The position numbers and the translations under genes were made by a program. The notes below the pieces were generated by a model. The model was not told the origin of the DNA. It did no database searches and was given only the letters and a program-made list of their open reading frames with translations. A DNA stretch of 64,000 nucleotides from Spirometra erinaceieuropaei (Eukaryota > Platyhelminthes > Cestoda > Diphyllobothriidea > Diphyllobothriidae), in NCBI GenBank assembly GCA_902702965.1, contig CACRXP010000864.1:172996-236995 (forward strand). The letters are read 5' to 3'. Each line of letters begins with the position of its first letter. Position 1 is the first letter of the stretch. Below are positions 43,891 to 56,019 of the stretch, in pieces.

Positions 43891-44960
43891 TTACATCATT
43901 GTAAGACGTATGATTAACATTGTCCAGAATTCTATCAGACAATAGCTGACTGTTTTGACATGCCGTAGTATTGATATATCAACTGGAAAGGCATAATATA
44001 CACTGGTAGCAGAGGAGAACATCCAGAACCGAAAATAAAAACTAATAAGAGACAGAATGAATGTCCATGCAAATTCTGATTTTTGTCGGGTGGCCTGCAA
44101 CCATATCATCAAAACATTTAATATATATTCAGTCATTAGGTGATCACAGGTAGTTACTGTGCAGTTAGAAGAGGTCTGAGGACAAAAGAGAACAGCCGAT
44201 TCCCACTTGCCAGACCGTATAAATTGAGTCCAGCCGGCAGATGTTTTACTGAGGAGAGAATAAGTGACAGTGTTGAAAGCAGAAGAGTAGTCGCAAGATG
44301 CCCGTGCATACGCACGGCTAGCCGCGCAGAACCTTTCTAGAGCAGAGAAAAACCACAAAAAGAACAGCATTCTAGATAATTTGCCTGGTTTTATTTGCAA
44401 ATTTTGAAGCGTAGAGCACGCAAAAGGAGAATGAAAAAATGATATTTAATACAACTCTTTCAGCAAACGCCAGAAGGGCAGAGGATCATAAACGTAAAGA
44501 TTTGGTAGGAAAGCCAGATTTTTGGAGATGCGTACGATTGGTGCTGCATGCGAAGCGCCAGGCATTTTTTGCTGTGCGAAGAGCATGTCAATAACATGTG
44601 CTAAATCATCTGGTATCTGAAAATAATAGAATTAAAGTAAAATGATCTGTCACCATTCTGGCCAGCAGCTGTTGGGGACATACTGAGGATGTCCCTCCAC
44701 CTCAACCACAGACACAGGAAATGAGACATAAAGTAAAAGTGAAATGTCATTTAAACGAAGATCGGAGCCGTCAGGCGTAAGTATAAATTTTCATTTAAGG
44801 AGTCTGCATCTGCGCTCTCTGTATATCCACCGATATAAAGGCGAAAAAGGAGCTGGAATAAGCTAAAATGCCGGTCAATAAACCGACCGTTCACTCTGGA
44901 AAATTTCTTTTCCAATCAGACATAAACGTCTTTTAGGCAGTCCAGTAAACGGAGGATTTC
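43891..44960 (-). mobile_element. CR1/Jockey-type LINE, decayed, copy 2
   Basis: The minus strand encodes CDYSSAFNTVTYSLLSK (motif A region) and, upstream, PDDLAHVIDMLFAQQKMPGA, which corresponds to the region before the fingers in LINE reverse transcriptases. It then runs towards about 44960. The first of these resembles FLDYSSAFNTIPRQLLL of copy 1. It is heavily interrupted, and motif C is not recognisable as YADD (the corresponding part reads around LMIWLQ). The 3' end is missing. It is older than copy 1. Confidence 0.7.
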
Positions 44961-45119
44961 ATTAAAACGCCTTAAAAACTTGAATTATGCAGTGGAAATT
45001 CCGTAATGCCCAGTTGGAAGAGGACAAACGTCGTAAACGTTTTTATTTAATATTCGACATTTTGAAGTTTGTGAAAAGAGGAATTATTAGTACTGATGGA
45101 ATTTTGAGACAACCCAGTG

Positions 45120-45585
45120 TCAATAGAAGCGAAGGCACGAGGCCCAGGAAGCAGTCTCGAAGAAGGAGACAAGGTCGCTGAGACAAGGGATTTATTAAAC
45201 TTACGTTTCAGACTCCTGATCGAACCCATCAGCAGAGACAATGGCAGATACGGGTGGCTCATGCACAATGGGCTGCAGTATTTATAGGATGCAGTCGTCA
45301 TGCTACCGCATACCTATGAATATTCACGGCTCCCATCTCCACCCGGTGTTGTTGCGCCTGTCAGAATGACTTTTTGATGGCCGGCATTCGTGTCGTTAGT
45401 TGCTGCAATTTCATTAGGTGTGTTGGATGTTGGTGTGATGATTGCTCGACCATCTGACCCACCGAAGCTGGCGTTGGGAAAGGTGTTCAACCGTGCACTC
45501 CTCGCGTGGCTAATTGCAGAGCCTAGGCGAAGTCTCAGCACTCAGTATGAAAGAGGAATGTCACTGCACTTGGTAGTAAACGACT
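45120..45585 (-). mobile_element. PLE family A terminal repeat, inverted pair, minus member
   Basis: The minus strand carries the end of the family A C-terminal tail (LRLRLGSAISHARSARLNTF and DGRAIITPTSNTPNEIAATN, 45314-45541), a TATA-like box (complement near 45279-45286), a mutated hammerhead (45198-45239) and about 75 nt of downstream sequence with AATAAA. It is joined head-to-head to a + strand copy at about 45585. Confidence 0.7.
45198..45239 (-). ncRNA. Degenerate hammerhead, family A
   Basis: Minus strand: GTCT, CTGCTGA (core A6 changed), an imperfect stem II, GAAAC, then GTA (still an NUH triplet). The core change should strongly reduce activity. Confidence 0.6.
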
Positions 45586-45730
45586 GCATCCTATAAATTC
45601 TGCAGCCTCTTTTGCATGAACTGCCCGTATATGCTTGTGCCTCTGATGATATGTTCAAACAGAAATTCTAAACGCCAGGCTAATAAAGCTTCTGTTTCAG
45701 CGATCCTCTCTCCTTCTTCAAGACTGTTTC
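45586..45730 (+). mobile_element. PLE family A terminal repeat, inverted pair, plus member
   Basis: The + strand reads CATCCTATAAATTCTGCAGC (TATA-like at 45592), then a hammerhead (45639-45680), TAATAAAGCTTCTG and CTCTCCTTCTTCAAGACTG, matching the family A end. With 45120-45585 it forms a head-to-head pair with no coding body between, so it is an extreme deletion form. Confidence 0.7.
45639..45680 (+). ncRNA. Hammerhead motif, family A, partly decayed
   Basis: Stem I GCCT/AGGC pairs perfectly and core CTGATGA is intact (45643-45649). Stem II is weakened, GAAA is changed to TAAA, and the triplet is GCC. Loss of activity is predicted. Confidence 0.65.
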
Positions 45731-45789
45731 CTGTGTTCTAGCTGTCTCTGTTAATGAACTTCTATTCGAATTCGAAAGCTGTGACCAAA

Positions 45790-45860
45790 AAGGCTACTGT
45801 TTCAATAGTCCTGCCTTCGTCTTCTTTTAAATTAAAACCTGGAATGCGGATATTTTTTAT
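45790..45860 (+). repeat. PLE family C terminal-repeat fragment
   Basis: AGGCTACTGTTTCAATAGTC, then CCTTCGTCTTCTTTTAAA and ACCTGGAATGCGGATA match the segment beyond the hammerhead at 63770-63850 read on the opposite strand. The hammerhead itself is not present. Confidence 0.55.
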
Positions 45861-46615
45861 ACTCGTAGAGCAACTCTTTTAGCAGGTCTCGCAATTATGG
45901 AAAAAAACCAACCTGACTGAAGGATTTTAAATCGAAATAGGCAGACCTTTAGAGATTTGAGTGATTCTTACCGTATGCCAAGCCTCAGCCATATTTGGCT
46001 TTATTAGAAACAATCCGTTACCAGGCTACAAACAACTGCAAAAGCTTGACTCCGACACTAAGTAAACGACATAGTGACTTCTATTTTACAGACGATTTCA
46101 CGTTTTTAGAAATCAAGAAAGAAGCAAGAAAGTCAACCAGCCAGTTAAGCAGAAAATAAACATCTTTTTTTCGCGTATCAAAATAGACTTTGAGTCTTTG
46201 GTAGACTGTAAACAAAACTTCCTAAACCTATGCAGACAAACCAGTGTCCTATGCGAGTGTTAATGGACCTTCATTCTCTTTTTGAGTTTAGTTAACAGCG
46301 AACACTCGGAAGTACCAATAGCACTAAGTAACATAAACCAGACAGCGGCGCTTCACTTGTAAATGCTATCAAGAGGGGGGTCGGCAACTAAAGCCCAACT
46401 GAGTAACATAACGTTAGGCTTTATAATTGGAATCACCGAAGGCACTAATAAGATGTTTTCAATGTAACACCACACGGTTTGCGAAGAAGCTTGAGAAATC
46501 GGCCTAAAACATCTTCATAGACAGAAAGCAGGATACACATTCAGTCAGAGCTAACTTCAGCCAAATACGCTAACAAACGAGTCTTGCATAAAACAGCCAT
46601 ACCGACAGGAAAAGA

Positions 46616-46795
46616 ATTGGTGGCTCAGTGGTTGGGGACTTTGGACTTCTAACCAAAAAGGTCGCGGGGTGCAGCCTCAGGTGTTCCACAACTCGTGGCT
46701 TGATACGGCTGCATGACGGTGGCTGACGAGCCAGAAATGGCCATCCCAGTCTCTCTCGTTTTTGTCGGGAATAACATACTACCTATAACAATGGC
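46616..46795 (+). mobile_element. tRNA-derived SINE, copy 5
   Basis: A-box-like TGGCTCAGTGGTTGGGG (46621-46637), B-box-like GGTCGCGGGGTGCAGCCTC (46660-46678) and the shared GCTGACGAGCCAGAAATGGC body. It is the duplicate of copy 3. Confidence 0.8.
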
Positions 46796-46839
46796 CGCTG
46801 TGCGACTGCTGTTTTCGCTCGAGAAAGATCCGATAAGGC

Positions 46840-46990
46840 AGCAAAACCGGAAATCTAACGCCTCTAGCTAAGAGGTCGCGGGATCGAGCTCCAGGTGCGT
46901 CGTATTTCGGGGTTGGTTATGACTGGCTGACGACGGTTAATACGCCAGAAAAGACCGTCCAAGTCTCCCTTGTTAGTGTCAGTAATGATC
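46840..46990 (+). mobile_element. tRNA-derived SINE, copy 6
   Basis: B-box-like GGTCGCGGGATCGAGCTCC near 46872 and body GACTGGCTGACGACGGTTAA, with tail GTTAGTGTCAGTAATGATC. It is the duplicate of copy 4 and keeps a better B box than that copy. Confidence 0.72.
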
Positions 46991-47134
46991 CTCTGCCCAA
47001 AAACATTTAAAGGGATGGATGACTTTCGTATCGCGATCGGTGCGCGTCCGTTTTTCATACCATCTATATATAAAGTAAGAAAACAAAGGCTTACGGCTTT
47101 CACGCAAGTTTTAACTAATGAACAATATCCTTTC

Positions 47135-49175
47135 TCCACGTCTAGGGATTTTCTTTCATTTTGAAAGCTGAAAAAGAAAGAGGAGTCCTTACATGCTAAT
47201 CGATATTACCAATAAACCATGTCTTCTTAGGAAAGCCAGATGCGTTTCAATATGTTCTTTTGCTATGAGTATCCATTTCACATCGATTGAAGAGTATGCA
47301 AATTTTTCACTCCTGTGGCGAAAAAAATAAAGTTAAGAGACAAAGGAATCTTCGTTGCGCAAACGCTGGGAATAGGCAACAGATGTCTTTGTGGGATCTC
47401 AAATAGACCGTGTCACCTGCGCAGTTTGTTCGACATTCAGATGATGCCATTTAATATTGTCCCGAAAATACCCTGACGGTTATAATAAATTTTAATTATT
47501 TTAATGTTATACTCAAAAACTTCCGCGGAAATAAGCAACCTCTTGAACTTTGATGAAGGTTAAACCTATGGCATACTAAGTGAAATTGCCAAATTTCACC
47601 AGAAAACCATGATTCTATTATAAACGCGTAAACACGATGAGCAGCAAATATAAATCAATAAATACGCATTCATTCAGCGACCATTTTGAAGGAAAAATTG
47701 CCCACCGCCACTAACTACATTATTCGCGATTATCGAATCGTCCCAGAGGGTCTTACCACTAAGATGCATCGTAATTAAGTTTAAAAAGATGTCCGCTTTG
47801 ACGACAAATGCAGTGATTTAGAGAAAGAAGTAAGAGTGAAGGCGAAATTTCGAGTTACAGGTGTATACATATTTGAAGAAGAAGAAGAATCGAGCACCGG
47901 AAGTAAGAGTATTTGGCTTTGCCATATTGCCTAAAAGACGAAGAAGTCATATTAAGCAAGAACATGATTGGTTTTCTGCATGAGAAAAACTCAGGACGTC
48001 AATCTGATCATTAACCGTTTTGAAGCCGGTTTAGGCACGTCTTTTTCACTTTAATCAACTACGCATACACGAAGAACAGTAGTTTTCATGTTAAATTTTG
48101 TACACGAATTTGCTGTGTGGAAAAGTTTATCGAGGAAAATTTTATAATGGTCTGCGCCTATAGACCTTGAATAAACATATTCACTTAAACTTCGTTGATA
48201 ATTTCTGAGGAAATTTAAAAAATCGACATTTTCTTAATTGGTGTGCCTACCAGAAAACACACAGGGAATAGTGAGGTACCCACTGACGAGCTAAAACCCT
48301 CGCAGCTGCGCCATACAGCGGCAAAACCGGCGAAACTCGCGTGTATGGGCATTTGGCTAGTACCTGTGCTGTTAGTATTGTATCACCTTACCCTAAAGTA
48401 TATTAACAGCTGCCTGTCGGCAGTTAATGAAAATTACGCGGTTACGCGCTGTGGCTGATGGACTTTGACCCAAATATATATGTATAAAATTCTCGGTCTG
48501 TGCCTATAGACTTTGAATAGACTGATCTTATCCACCTTTGTAGATATTTTCTGAAGAAATCAAAAAGCGACAATAATGGAAAGTATATGTATACATGTGC
48601 ACGATTCTGGGTTAGCTTAACTTCAGGTAATACTTTACGTTAATCATTGTTCTCGACTTGGCATACACATGGAGACGGGCTTTTTGTCGAGATGTGATCG
48701 AATTCGTCTCGGACAATTTTCCAAATAATAACTACCGGACATGAAAAATAGTTTTGTACTCTGTCTTTCTTAAAGGTAAGCAGAATATGGAACACTGGTT
48801 ATCTGTTCAAAATATGTTTAAAATGCACAATTTTTGATAAGCAAATCTGAGTTATTTTGTGTTCTAAAATAAAGCAAAATCGTGAAAAGGATGCAGTTCT
48901 TTCTACCTGATGACATTTTTCTATTCACCTATACACAATATGCGACCGTAAAAGAACTCATCAGCCAGTGGCAAAATACAATAGACAAGCTTACTTATGA
49001 AATCCATTTAAACTTGAAAGGATTGCACAAGAATGATCGTAATATGAATCACCACGCAGAATAATCCCAGCATTTTTCAGTCATGTCAGGATACCGGATA
49101 CTGTACGAGCTTCTTGGTAGTAATCTACGAAAACAGCAATTTATAAACAATTATTACTAAAGTGGCATTCATTTT
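47135..49175. other. Unclassified DNA, no gene seen
   Basis: A short GAA run occurs near 47877. Otherwise nothing recognisable. Confidence 0.4.
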
Positions 49176-49179
49176 TTCA

Positions 49180-49825
49180 TTAATTTAGGACGCCCTCATA
49201 CATTTTTATATATTTTATAGAAAACATACTTAAAATATTTATAATTAGTAGGAAAAGATGTCTTCTTCAAATTATATTTCTATAGAAAGGGAAAAATTCG
49301 CTTTCGAAAAAGTTCCCAATCATGAGATTTTTTGAAACCGTGAACTATTCTTTCATTAAAACACCGTGCCTTTGTATTCACTCGGTTTGCTTGTAAAATT
49401 TAAATTGTGGTTTAAGGTCATTGCCAAATTTTATGAATATCACATGGTCCTCTTTCAGTAGCGCATATATGCATGGTTTGCCATACACGGATTGTATTGT
49501 GGAAACTCTAAATGCAAGTGCAACGGCAAGAAAGGTTCAAAATTTTCGGAACTTGTAGGTTTTTTAAACCAAACTTAACCCTTCCTTCCAAAAACGAAAT
49601 TTATAACAACATGATTCTCTTCTAAACAATTGACAAAAATGCAGTCTTATGCACGTTTTCTATGTAATTTATTTAAATTTATAAAAGCATCAAAAACCAA
49701 TGGGAAAATACACACTAATTATGCAGTAACATTTTGCAGCGCTTAGAGTTTGCAGGCAGCCGAAAAGAGGCTTCAAATACCTAAAATATTCTTGGATTTT
49801 ACTGCATGATAATTACTATTACAGT
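49180..49825. repeat. Probable decayed foldback element
   Basis: The order of blocks resembles the foldback family: AGATGTCTTCTTCAAATTAT (compare 57480), GCGCATATATGCATGG, then AAAGCATCAAAAACCAATGG and TAATTATGCAGTAACATTTTG (compare 57925-57970). It ends near GCATGATAATTACTATTAC. Terminal CAGTAGGTG ends are missing. Confidence 0.4.
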
Positions 49826-50480
49826 CACTTTGGGATGCCGTCCTGCGAAAACTGCTGTCTGTATAACATGCGTAGTATGACTTTATGCCATTGATCTTTG
49901 ATGCGCTTATAAATTCAAGTATTTTTGATGGAAAAATACATTATATATTCAATATGTTACTCATTTGCCTGAAAATTTACCCTTTTTAAAATTTTATACC
50001 CGCAGAAGTGAAATAATTCGATTTCATAAAACAGCATGTTTTTTCATTTGCTAAGGTTGCGTGTAGGGTTTTGAATATTGTTGAAATTCCTTGTTTAATC
50101 GCCTTTTCCTGTGGTCTCCTCATGGTCTTCTCTTAGTACGGTATAAACATGTATGATTTTTGTTAATGAAAAATATAAAGCCTTTATTTTGAAAACCGTG
50201 AATTCAAGTATAAAGGCATGCCGGCTTCAAAATAACAAGGGAATCGGAAACGTTTTTAAAACTGCAAAGTTATTTCATTAATCAGAAGCAGTGGTTTCCA
50301 GAAAGTAAAGAAAAACACAAGAATGTGTTCACCGTTTTACCTTGAAACATGCCAAATATGTTTAAGTGAATTTAAAGGAATTTTCAATTACGGACGGTTT
50401 TTCGATGCCGAAAAGGATATTGTTTACTGGCCTTTATTGTGCGAACCAGCTTCCCACTTCAATGTAGTTTTTTAACAGGA
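49826..50480. repeat. Second probable decayed foldback element
   Basis: It begins with GGGATGCCGTCCTGCGAAAA and CATGCGTAGTATGACTTTAT, like the sub-terminal block of copy 3 (57300-57380), followed by TTGATCTTTGATGCGCTTAT. The right half is weakly similar. The assignment is tentative. Confidence 0.3.
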
Positions 50481-50489
50481 TATTTACAT

Positions 50490-53400
50490 GCGACCCAAAT
50501 GGTCGTCTGAATAAAAAGCTAAATGAAAATACTCATTGTTTTGGCGAATATGCTCATTAAATGTCATCTGTGGCATTTCTTTTAATACAGTGCAGAACCT
50601 ATTATTTTCAGCAGTCGGTCGAGAACACCGAAAATTGAAAAGCATTTACTGATGTCTCAAGGGCTCTTTAACGGTCATCCTCCCCAGTATCCTCAAAAGT
50701 CCTGTACATTGTGTACGAAGAAAAGGAATGTACACGCAGAAAATGGCGCTGTTGCAAGTACATTAGTCAATTTTTTTCGCAAATGTGTTGGTACTTCATT
50801 GACCAGTCAGCGTGGTAGTTGTGTCACTCTGACGTCTCTTACAGCTTAGTCAAAAAGCGTCCTTTTATTTTAATCAAACAGACAGAGCACGCCACTTTGC
50901 GAAAAGTAGTCACAAAGCACATAGCCATACACTGCGCATTGAATTTTATCTTAATTAAAATTAATAGAACTACAAGAAATATGCTTGAAAATCGGCGCGC
51001 CCGTTTATTTTGTTCCTTATTTGAAATGCTAAGTATCATATTTGTCGATTTCTTCCATCGCCTATGTTGACGCTTATGATTGCTTTTTAGCCATTCCGTG
51101 TTTTAAAAATATTTTATATTTCATTAGCATAATAATTATTTCAAGATTACAATGAATTGGAGAAGTGTAATAAACTTGTCAGTTTTTAGATGCGTCTGAA
51201 TTGGTCCAATATTGGCAAACATTTTCTTGAATCTAGGCAACATTTGTGATAAGGTTCACTTACTATACCAGGTGCCATCTGACTTTCTTGCAAGTCTCCA
51301 CGTCACATCTGTTACAACCAGTAAATGCTGCAAGTGCACATGCAGGAATATGTTTACGGCTATCGAAAATCGAGCTCAGGTGCAATGAACAAGCTTCTTA
51401 CCTGATACACAGAGAAAAGGACACTGGCAATAATATTATTTTATTAGAAGCATAAGCATTCATAAAGAAAACGACAGTGTCAGAATGCGAAGCAGGCAAC
51501 TGAAAAACTAAAGCAAAATTAGGATCACACCGTTCAGAAGCGTTTTTCATCCGTTTCTTCCAGTAAGCATACCAAGATAATAATTCTAATGTTAATAGTA
51601 TGTTTGTTTTTTAAAATGGATGCGTTTTTCAAAGCAACTGTGGAATATTCTTTGTGTTGGTGCAAGCCGCTGAGATTTTAGAACTAAAAATATTAGTAAA
51701 TAGTTTACGGTTACGTTGACCTTATTAAAAAGCCAGGATATACAGGAATCGCAGTTTGTGCCTATGAAAATCAACGCCCCAACGCAGCCTTTGAAGGTGT
51801 TCGGCTGCATAATGAGAGGTCGACTTCAGCCTAAGAAGTTGGCGGTTTAAACCATACTTAAATACTCATTAGGGCCACCGTTTTCAGTGAGGTCGTATGA
51901 GAAATATATCTTAAATAAAAAAATATTATAATGATAAAGTAACCTTTTTATAAATAATTGCACCACGAACTTTTCTCCCAAAATGTCTACTTAATGTAAT
52001 ATGTTAATTTAGAGTAGATTACTTCGAAATATTTTGTTTGCTGGTGCACATTTTAGAGAGACACCGACGTCTTCTCGGACATTATGTGCACTGGTTATTT
52101 TCAAGTTAAGCTATGATTCCCATGCAAATATTTAGGAAGTAAAGTTCTGCAAACGCAGGCTCTCAATTACTAGTCATCGGGCCTGTACAGTAACATTAGT
52201 GAGATCAGAATTGCAAACCCTTAACATTCACCAAAACGAAGTACGGCGGAGAAGGCTGAGAGGAGTTTTGATGTCAGTGGTATGATTCAAGTTCGGACAG
52301 GCGCTTGGGCAGGGGAGTAAGGTGGCTAGCAATTAGATGTATGACCACCGACTCTGCCTCCGTAAGTATCCGCTCGGTTGGCTTAATCAGGGAAAAAAAT
52401 AACAAAGTGTACATCCCTGCCCCTTATATGACTGATAAAATGTCAAAATCATATATTTTCCGGAGTTGACTTCTTAAAAATTCATTTGAATCTTGCAGTT
52501 GAACAATACGACCGTAAATGTGGTGCTCCGTTGTTATGCAATTATTTGCCTACTTCGACATTATCTAATACCTAGCCTTTCAAATTTTCAATTCCGTAAT
52601 CGCAAACATTAGACTCCATAAAGCATTCTGTTATATGTTCAACAGTTGAAGCTGTCAATTTAAGGAGAATTTTGTATCGGAAGCTTTTAGGAAGTTTGCT
52701 AAGGCCTGGATCTCATGGGCGTATCAAAAGAAAATATTGCCTGTCGGTATTGTCGTGATCGCCAGCGTTCAATATTGTGTGGAGTTGCAAAAACGATACT
52801 TAAAGTTTACAAAACCCGTGAACTTTTGAAAATAACGCATATTCTTTCACCCTCCCCCAGCTGATTTATGTGGACAAAAATAAACTGGTTTAAAAAGACG
52901 GTGAATATTTTGGCAGAGGTAGAGGCATTCTTGCGGCGATACGATCTAGATTGGCTGTTAATTTAGGCTTTTGCCTAAATATAGTGTAACCTTGACAAAA
53001 AGGCTACAGTTGGTTTTGTAAAACCCGCTAAAGCACATTATTTGCATGTACATAAAACACTTGTCCGGCATTCGGTTAGATACCAAACAATATGCCTTGA
53101 TCTGTCTATCGGTCAGACAAACAGAAGAAATAAGTTCAAGGAAACGTAATAATCCAGGTCGGTTTGATGTCGATCCATTCGCTCTGGCATAATAGCTGGA
53201 AAGATATCCATTTGAAAGACAGCATGCTTGTGTTTATGATGATGTCTTCCAACGCTGCAGTCAATGTGGACGGCAAGTTAAAAAGAGTGCCAATCTTGAC
53301 GGTGCATGCTTTATTCACGACAGAAGACATTGATTCATGGGCGAATACGCCATGCAGCTGTCATTTTTGATTGCCGCATGGATAGATAACAGGTAGATTT

Positions 53401-54240
53401 CTGCATACACATGACGGGTCGGCGTATGCATTCACCCAAAAGTAAAAAGCTTTCATTGTTTCTGTACATATATATATGTCTTTGAAGGCTAAAGCGCACA
53501 TTGAAAAAACTAAAAAACTTTGTTAAGTACATTTTCTACGCTAGTTTCCGGAGATAGTCTCCAGACTTGAACAAATGTACAAACAACAATTAACATTACA
53601 TACGTGCTTAAAAATCGATATTCCTTGGCGTTTGTACCAGTAAGTGGCCGCCGTGTGCGTCATTCCGTATTCATTGGGTCTCTTCCCTTCCACTAATCCT
53701 GAAATTTTTGCATGTGAAATGTGTCGATTTATGCATGAAAAATCCGAGTATACGGCTTTCAGAAACTCTCGGCGTTTTTTAGACGGCAAACTTCGGCCAT
53801 GCAAATTGTTAATTATTGTTTTTACATTACCTCAAGTCTGAAGACGACCTGGGGAACCACCGTCGAAAATTTAATTAATCAAGTTGTTGTCTTTTCTTAA
53901 AGAACGCTTTTGCTTTCAAATTACATTTCTTGGGATGTCTGCTTCCTTATGCATATGTATATATATATCAAGCGAATAATTTCGGAAATCATTCAGTGCA
54001 GTAAATGGAGTTGATTTTCCGGCAAATGACGTTTGTGGGTCAGACCCGAAATTTAAAAGAACGTTTTAGTCGAAGACAATTGACTACTCTGGACTAATCA
54101 CGTAAGGTCCATCCTACAAATAAGTTGTATTCCAAGTGCTATTGAATGTATTTATCGAACGTATTATACCATACCCCTCACATAGGTACTAACTAAAAGC
54201 TCAGACACTTGTTTGCCGACATTCTGCGGCTGCGCGACAC
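50490..54240. other. Unclassified DNA, no gene seen
   Basis: Only short frames, none recognised. A short TATATA run occurs near 53956. Confidence 0.4.
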
Positions 54241-54244
54241 AGCT

Positions 54245-54425
54245 GCGAGTGACATTACCGACAAATACTTGGGAGACTGGGATCGACATTTATGGCATAT
54301 TAGCAGTCGTCAGCCAGTCACACCCATATCCGAGGTGCTGAATCCCTGGGGCTCTCTCCTGCAACCTGTTGGTTAGAAATCCAACGTTCTAATCGTTGAT
54401 TTATGGACCCCTTGTCCTGCCGTTT
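54245..54425 (-). mobile_element. tRNA-derived SINE, copy 7
   Basis: On the minus strand the B-box-like region is GGTTGCAGGAGAGAGCCCC (54366-54348). The body GACTGGCTGACGACTGCTAA and the tail (complement of GTGACATTACCGACAAATAC) are shared with other copies. The A box is decayed. Confidence 0.72.
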
Positions 54426-54429
54426 GCAA

Positions 54430-55540
54430 CCGGATATATACAATAGTGTAGGGACACTTGCTTATAGTGTTGCAGAGTTCAAATTACAACCGCATGTTGG
54501 ACAAAAGTCGACTCTTCTTTCTATTTATGCAAATTACTAGGCTAATAACTATCCTAAGCATTATCTGCCCATACGCGAGGGTATCTTTAAAAAGAAAGGA
54601 TTTAGTAGAATAACGCTTTTCGAGCTAAAAGCAATTTTTTATTTTAAGTACACTAGATGAAGCTCAATGTTGGCAAATAATATATATTTAAAAGACGGTA
54701 AATTCGTTTTTCTCAAAAAATGCTGGATAATAAAGACGCCAGGCGGCTGCCTTCCATCATACCGCCCCCGAATGGCACAATCGGACAGTCCTTAGAGGGT
54801 TAGACGAAGAGAATTAAACGTCGGTCATTCTAATTGTTATTTATTTGGTCGAAGACTAATGTGTTGCGTGGTGTCTGAAACTAATGTGGCGTCAAGCGCT
54901 CATTAAACATTTTACTATTTACCAGCCAACGTCGAACGTGATTTATTGAGATAATTAGGCATGAACATTAAATAGCAATTAGAGCCCTTGTTCCAAAATT
55001 AAAGTTAATTTTACTACAGACGAGGTGTTAATATCGGTCAGCGACACGCATTAACAGGTCAGACATTTCAATCAGCTGCGTTAAAATTCTAATGTACTGA
55101 ATGACATCAATTCTTCCGCATAATTCAATAACTTCTCACCTTTAAATGAAACATTATTTTTAGCCGGATAAGAGAACGTTGTAATTAGTCTCTTCTGAAA
55201 TCCATGTCCATGCGTTGGTATGCTTCTTGTTCAGATGAGTCCACAAACACGACCAAAATACTCCATTTGAAAAACCGTCTTTTCAAAAAGTGACTGGGGA
55301 TACCGAGTTTGCGTTAAAAATTCTGTCATGCCTAGGCTGCCATGGATCTTTAAAGACTAAACTGTCTCCATAAAACACGTAGAAACGCACCTAGATGGAG
55401 TCTTCAGATATGCAGAGGGCAGGCAAAGCACTAAAAAGTCCGTTTATTGTTCGGAGTCTTTGCATTCTTGCAGGAGTCCACTGTCACAGATAGTAGTGAC
55501 TAAAAAACAATCAATAATTATAGGGTGTGTTGGCCAATCA
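54430..55540. other. Unclassified DNA, no gene seen
   Basis: No feature was recognised. Confidence 0.4.
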
Positions 55541-55545
55541 TTGGT

Positions 55546-56017
55546 CTATGGCATAACACTAGAGATTACTGCGCAGGGCTCTGTACGTCTGCTTTGGATA
55601 GACACATCGATTGACTGATTTCTCATCCGACGACCTGTTTTGTTTCCGACGTGGACGATTATCTTGGTATCTGTCAAGTAAAACTCATGACCGATTTTGT
55701 AGGTGTGTGCAGCCACATGTAATAATCCGTCGTATATGCGCTTTCTTAGGATGCGTCTAGTGTGACCTTTGTGGTTACAGGGACAGTTTTGGCACGGAAT
55801 GCGATAAACTACCCCAGACTGAAAAGCCATGAAAGCCGTACAACTTCTCAGTTTTTCCAGCAATTATCCGCTGACTCACAGACGAAGCTGTTTTGAAACG
55901 TTCTTTCAATGTTTTTGCTACTACCTCTGTCGATGGGCTTCGAGCGATTTTGAAAGTTTGGAACAAAAAGCTGATTGTTTCGGTCCTTGAAAACTCTTTT
56001 TCTTTACTTATACTCAC
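55546..56017 (-). pseudogene. PLE linker and GIY-YIG fragment
   Basis: Frame 55546-55863 contains SGVVYRIPCQNCPCNHKGHT, then RRILRKRIYDGLLHVAAH and KIGHEFYLTDTKII. These are the GIY-like VVYRI, the C-x2-C pair and following helices, but the YIG position is degraded. Upstream, frame 55775-56017 gives SFLFQTFKIARSPSTEVVAK, the linker seen before GIY-YIG in PLEs, in a different frame. No reverse transcriptase core remains. The closest relative in the window is the fragment at 14205-14370. Confidence 0.7.
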
Positions 56018-56019
56018 AC

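Larger units (their letters stand above)
46003..47130 (+). repeat. 1.1-kb duplicated segment, copy 2
   Basis: Second copy of 42280-43357, same orientation, about 3.7 kb away. It includes both SINE units, but the 151-bp terminal direct repeats do not extend to this copy. Confidence 0.75.

Noticed and set aside
47875..47895. GAA run as a microsatellite
   Set aside because: It is only a few units long and interrupted, too short to report as a repeat locus.
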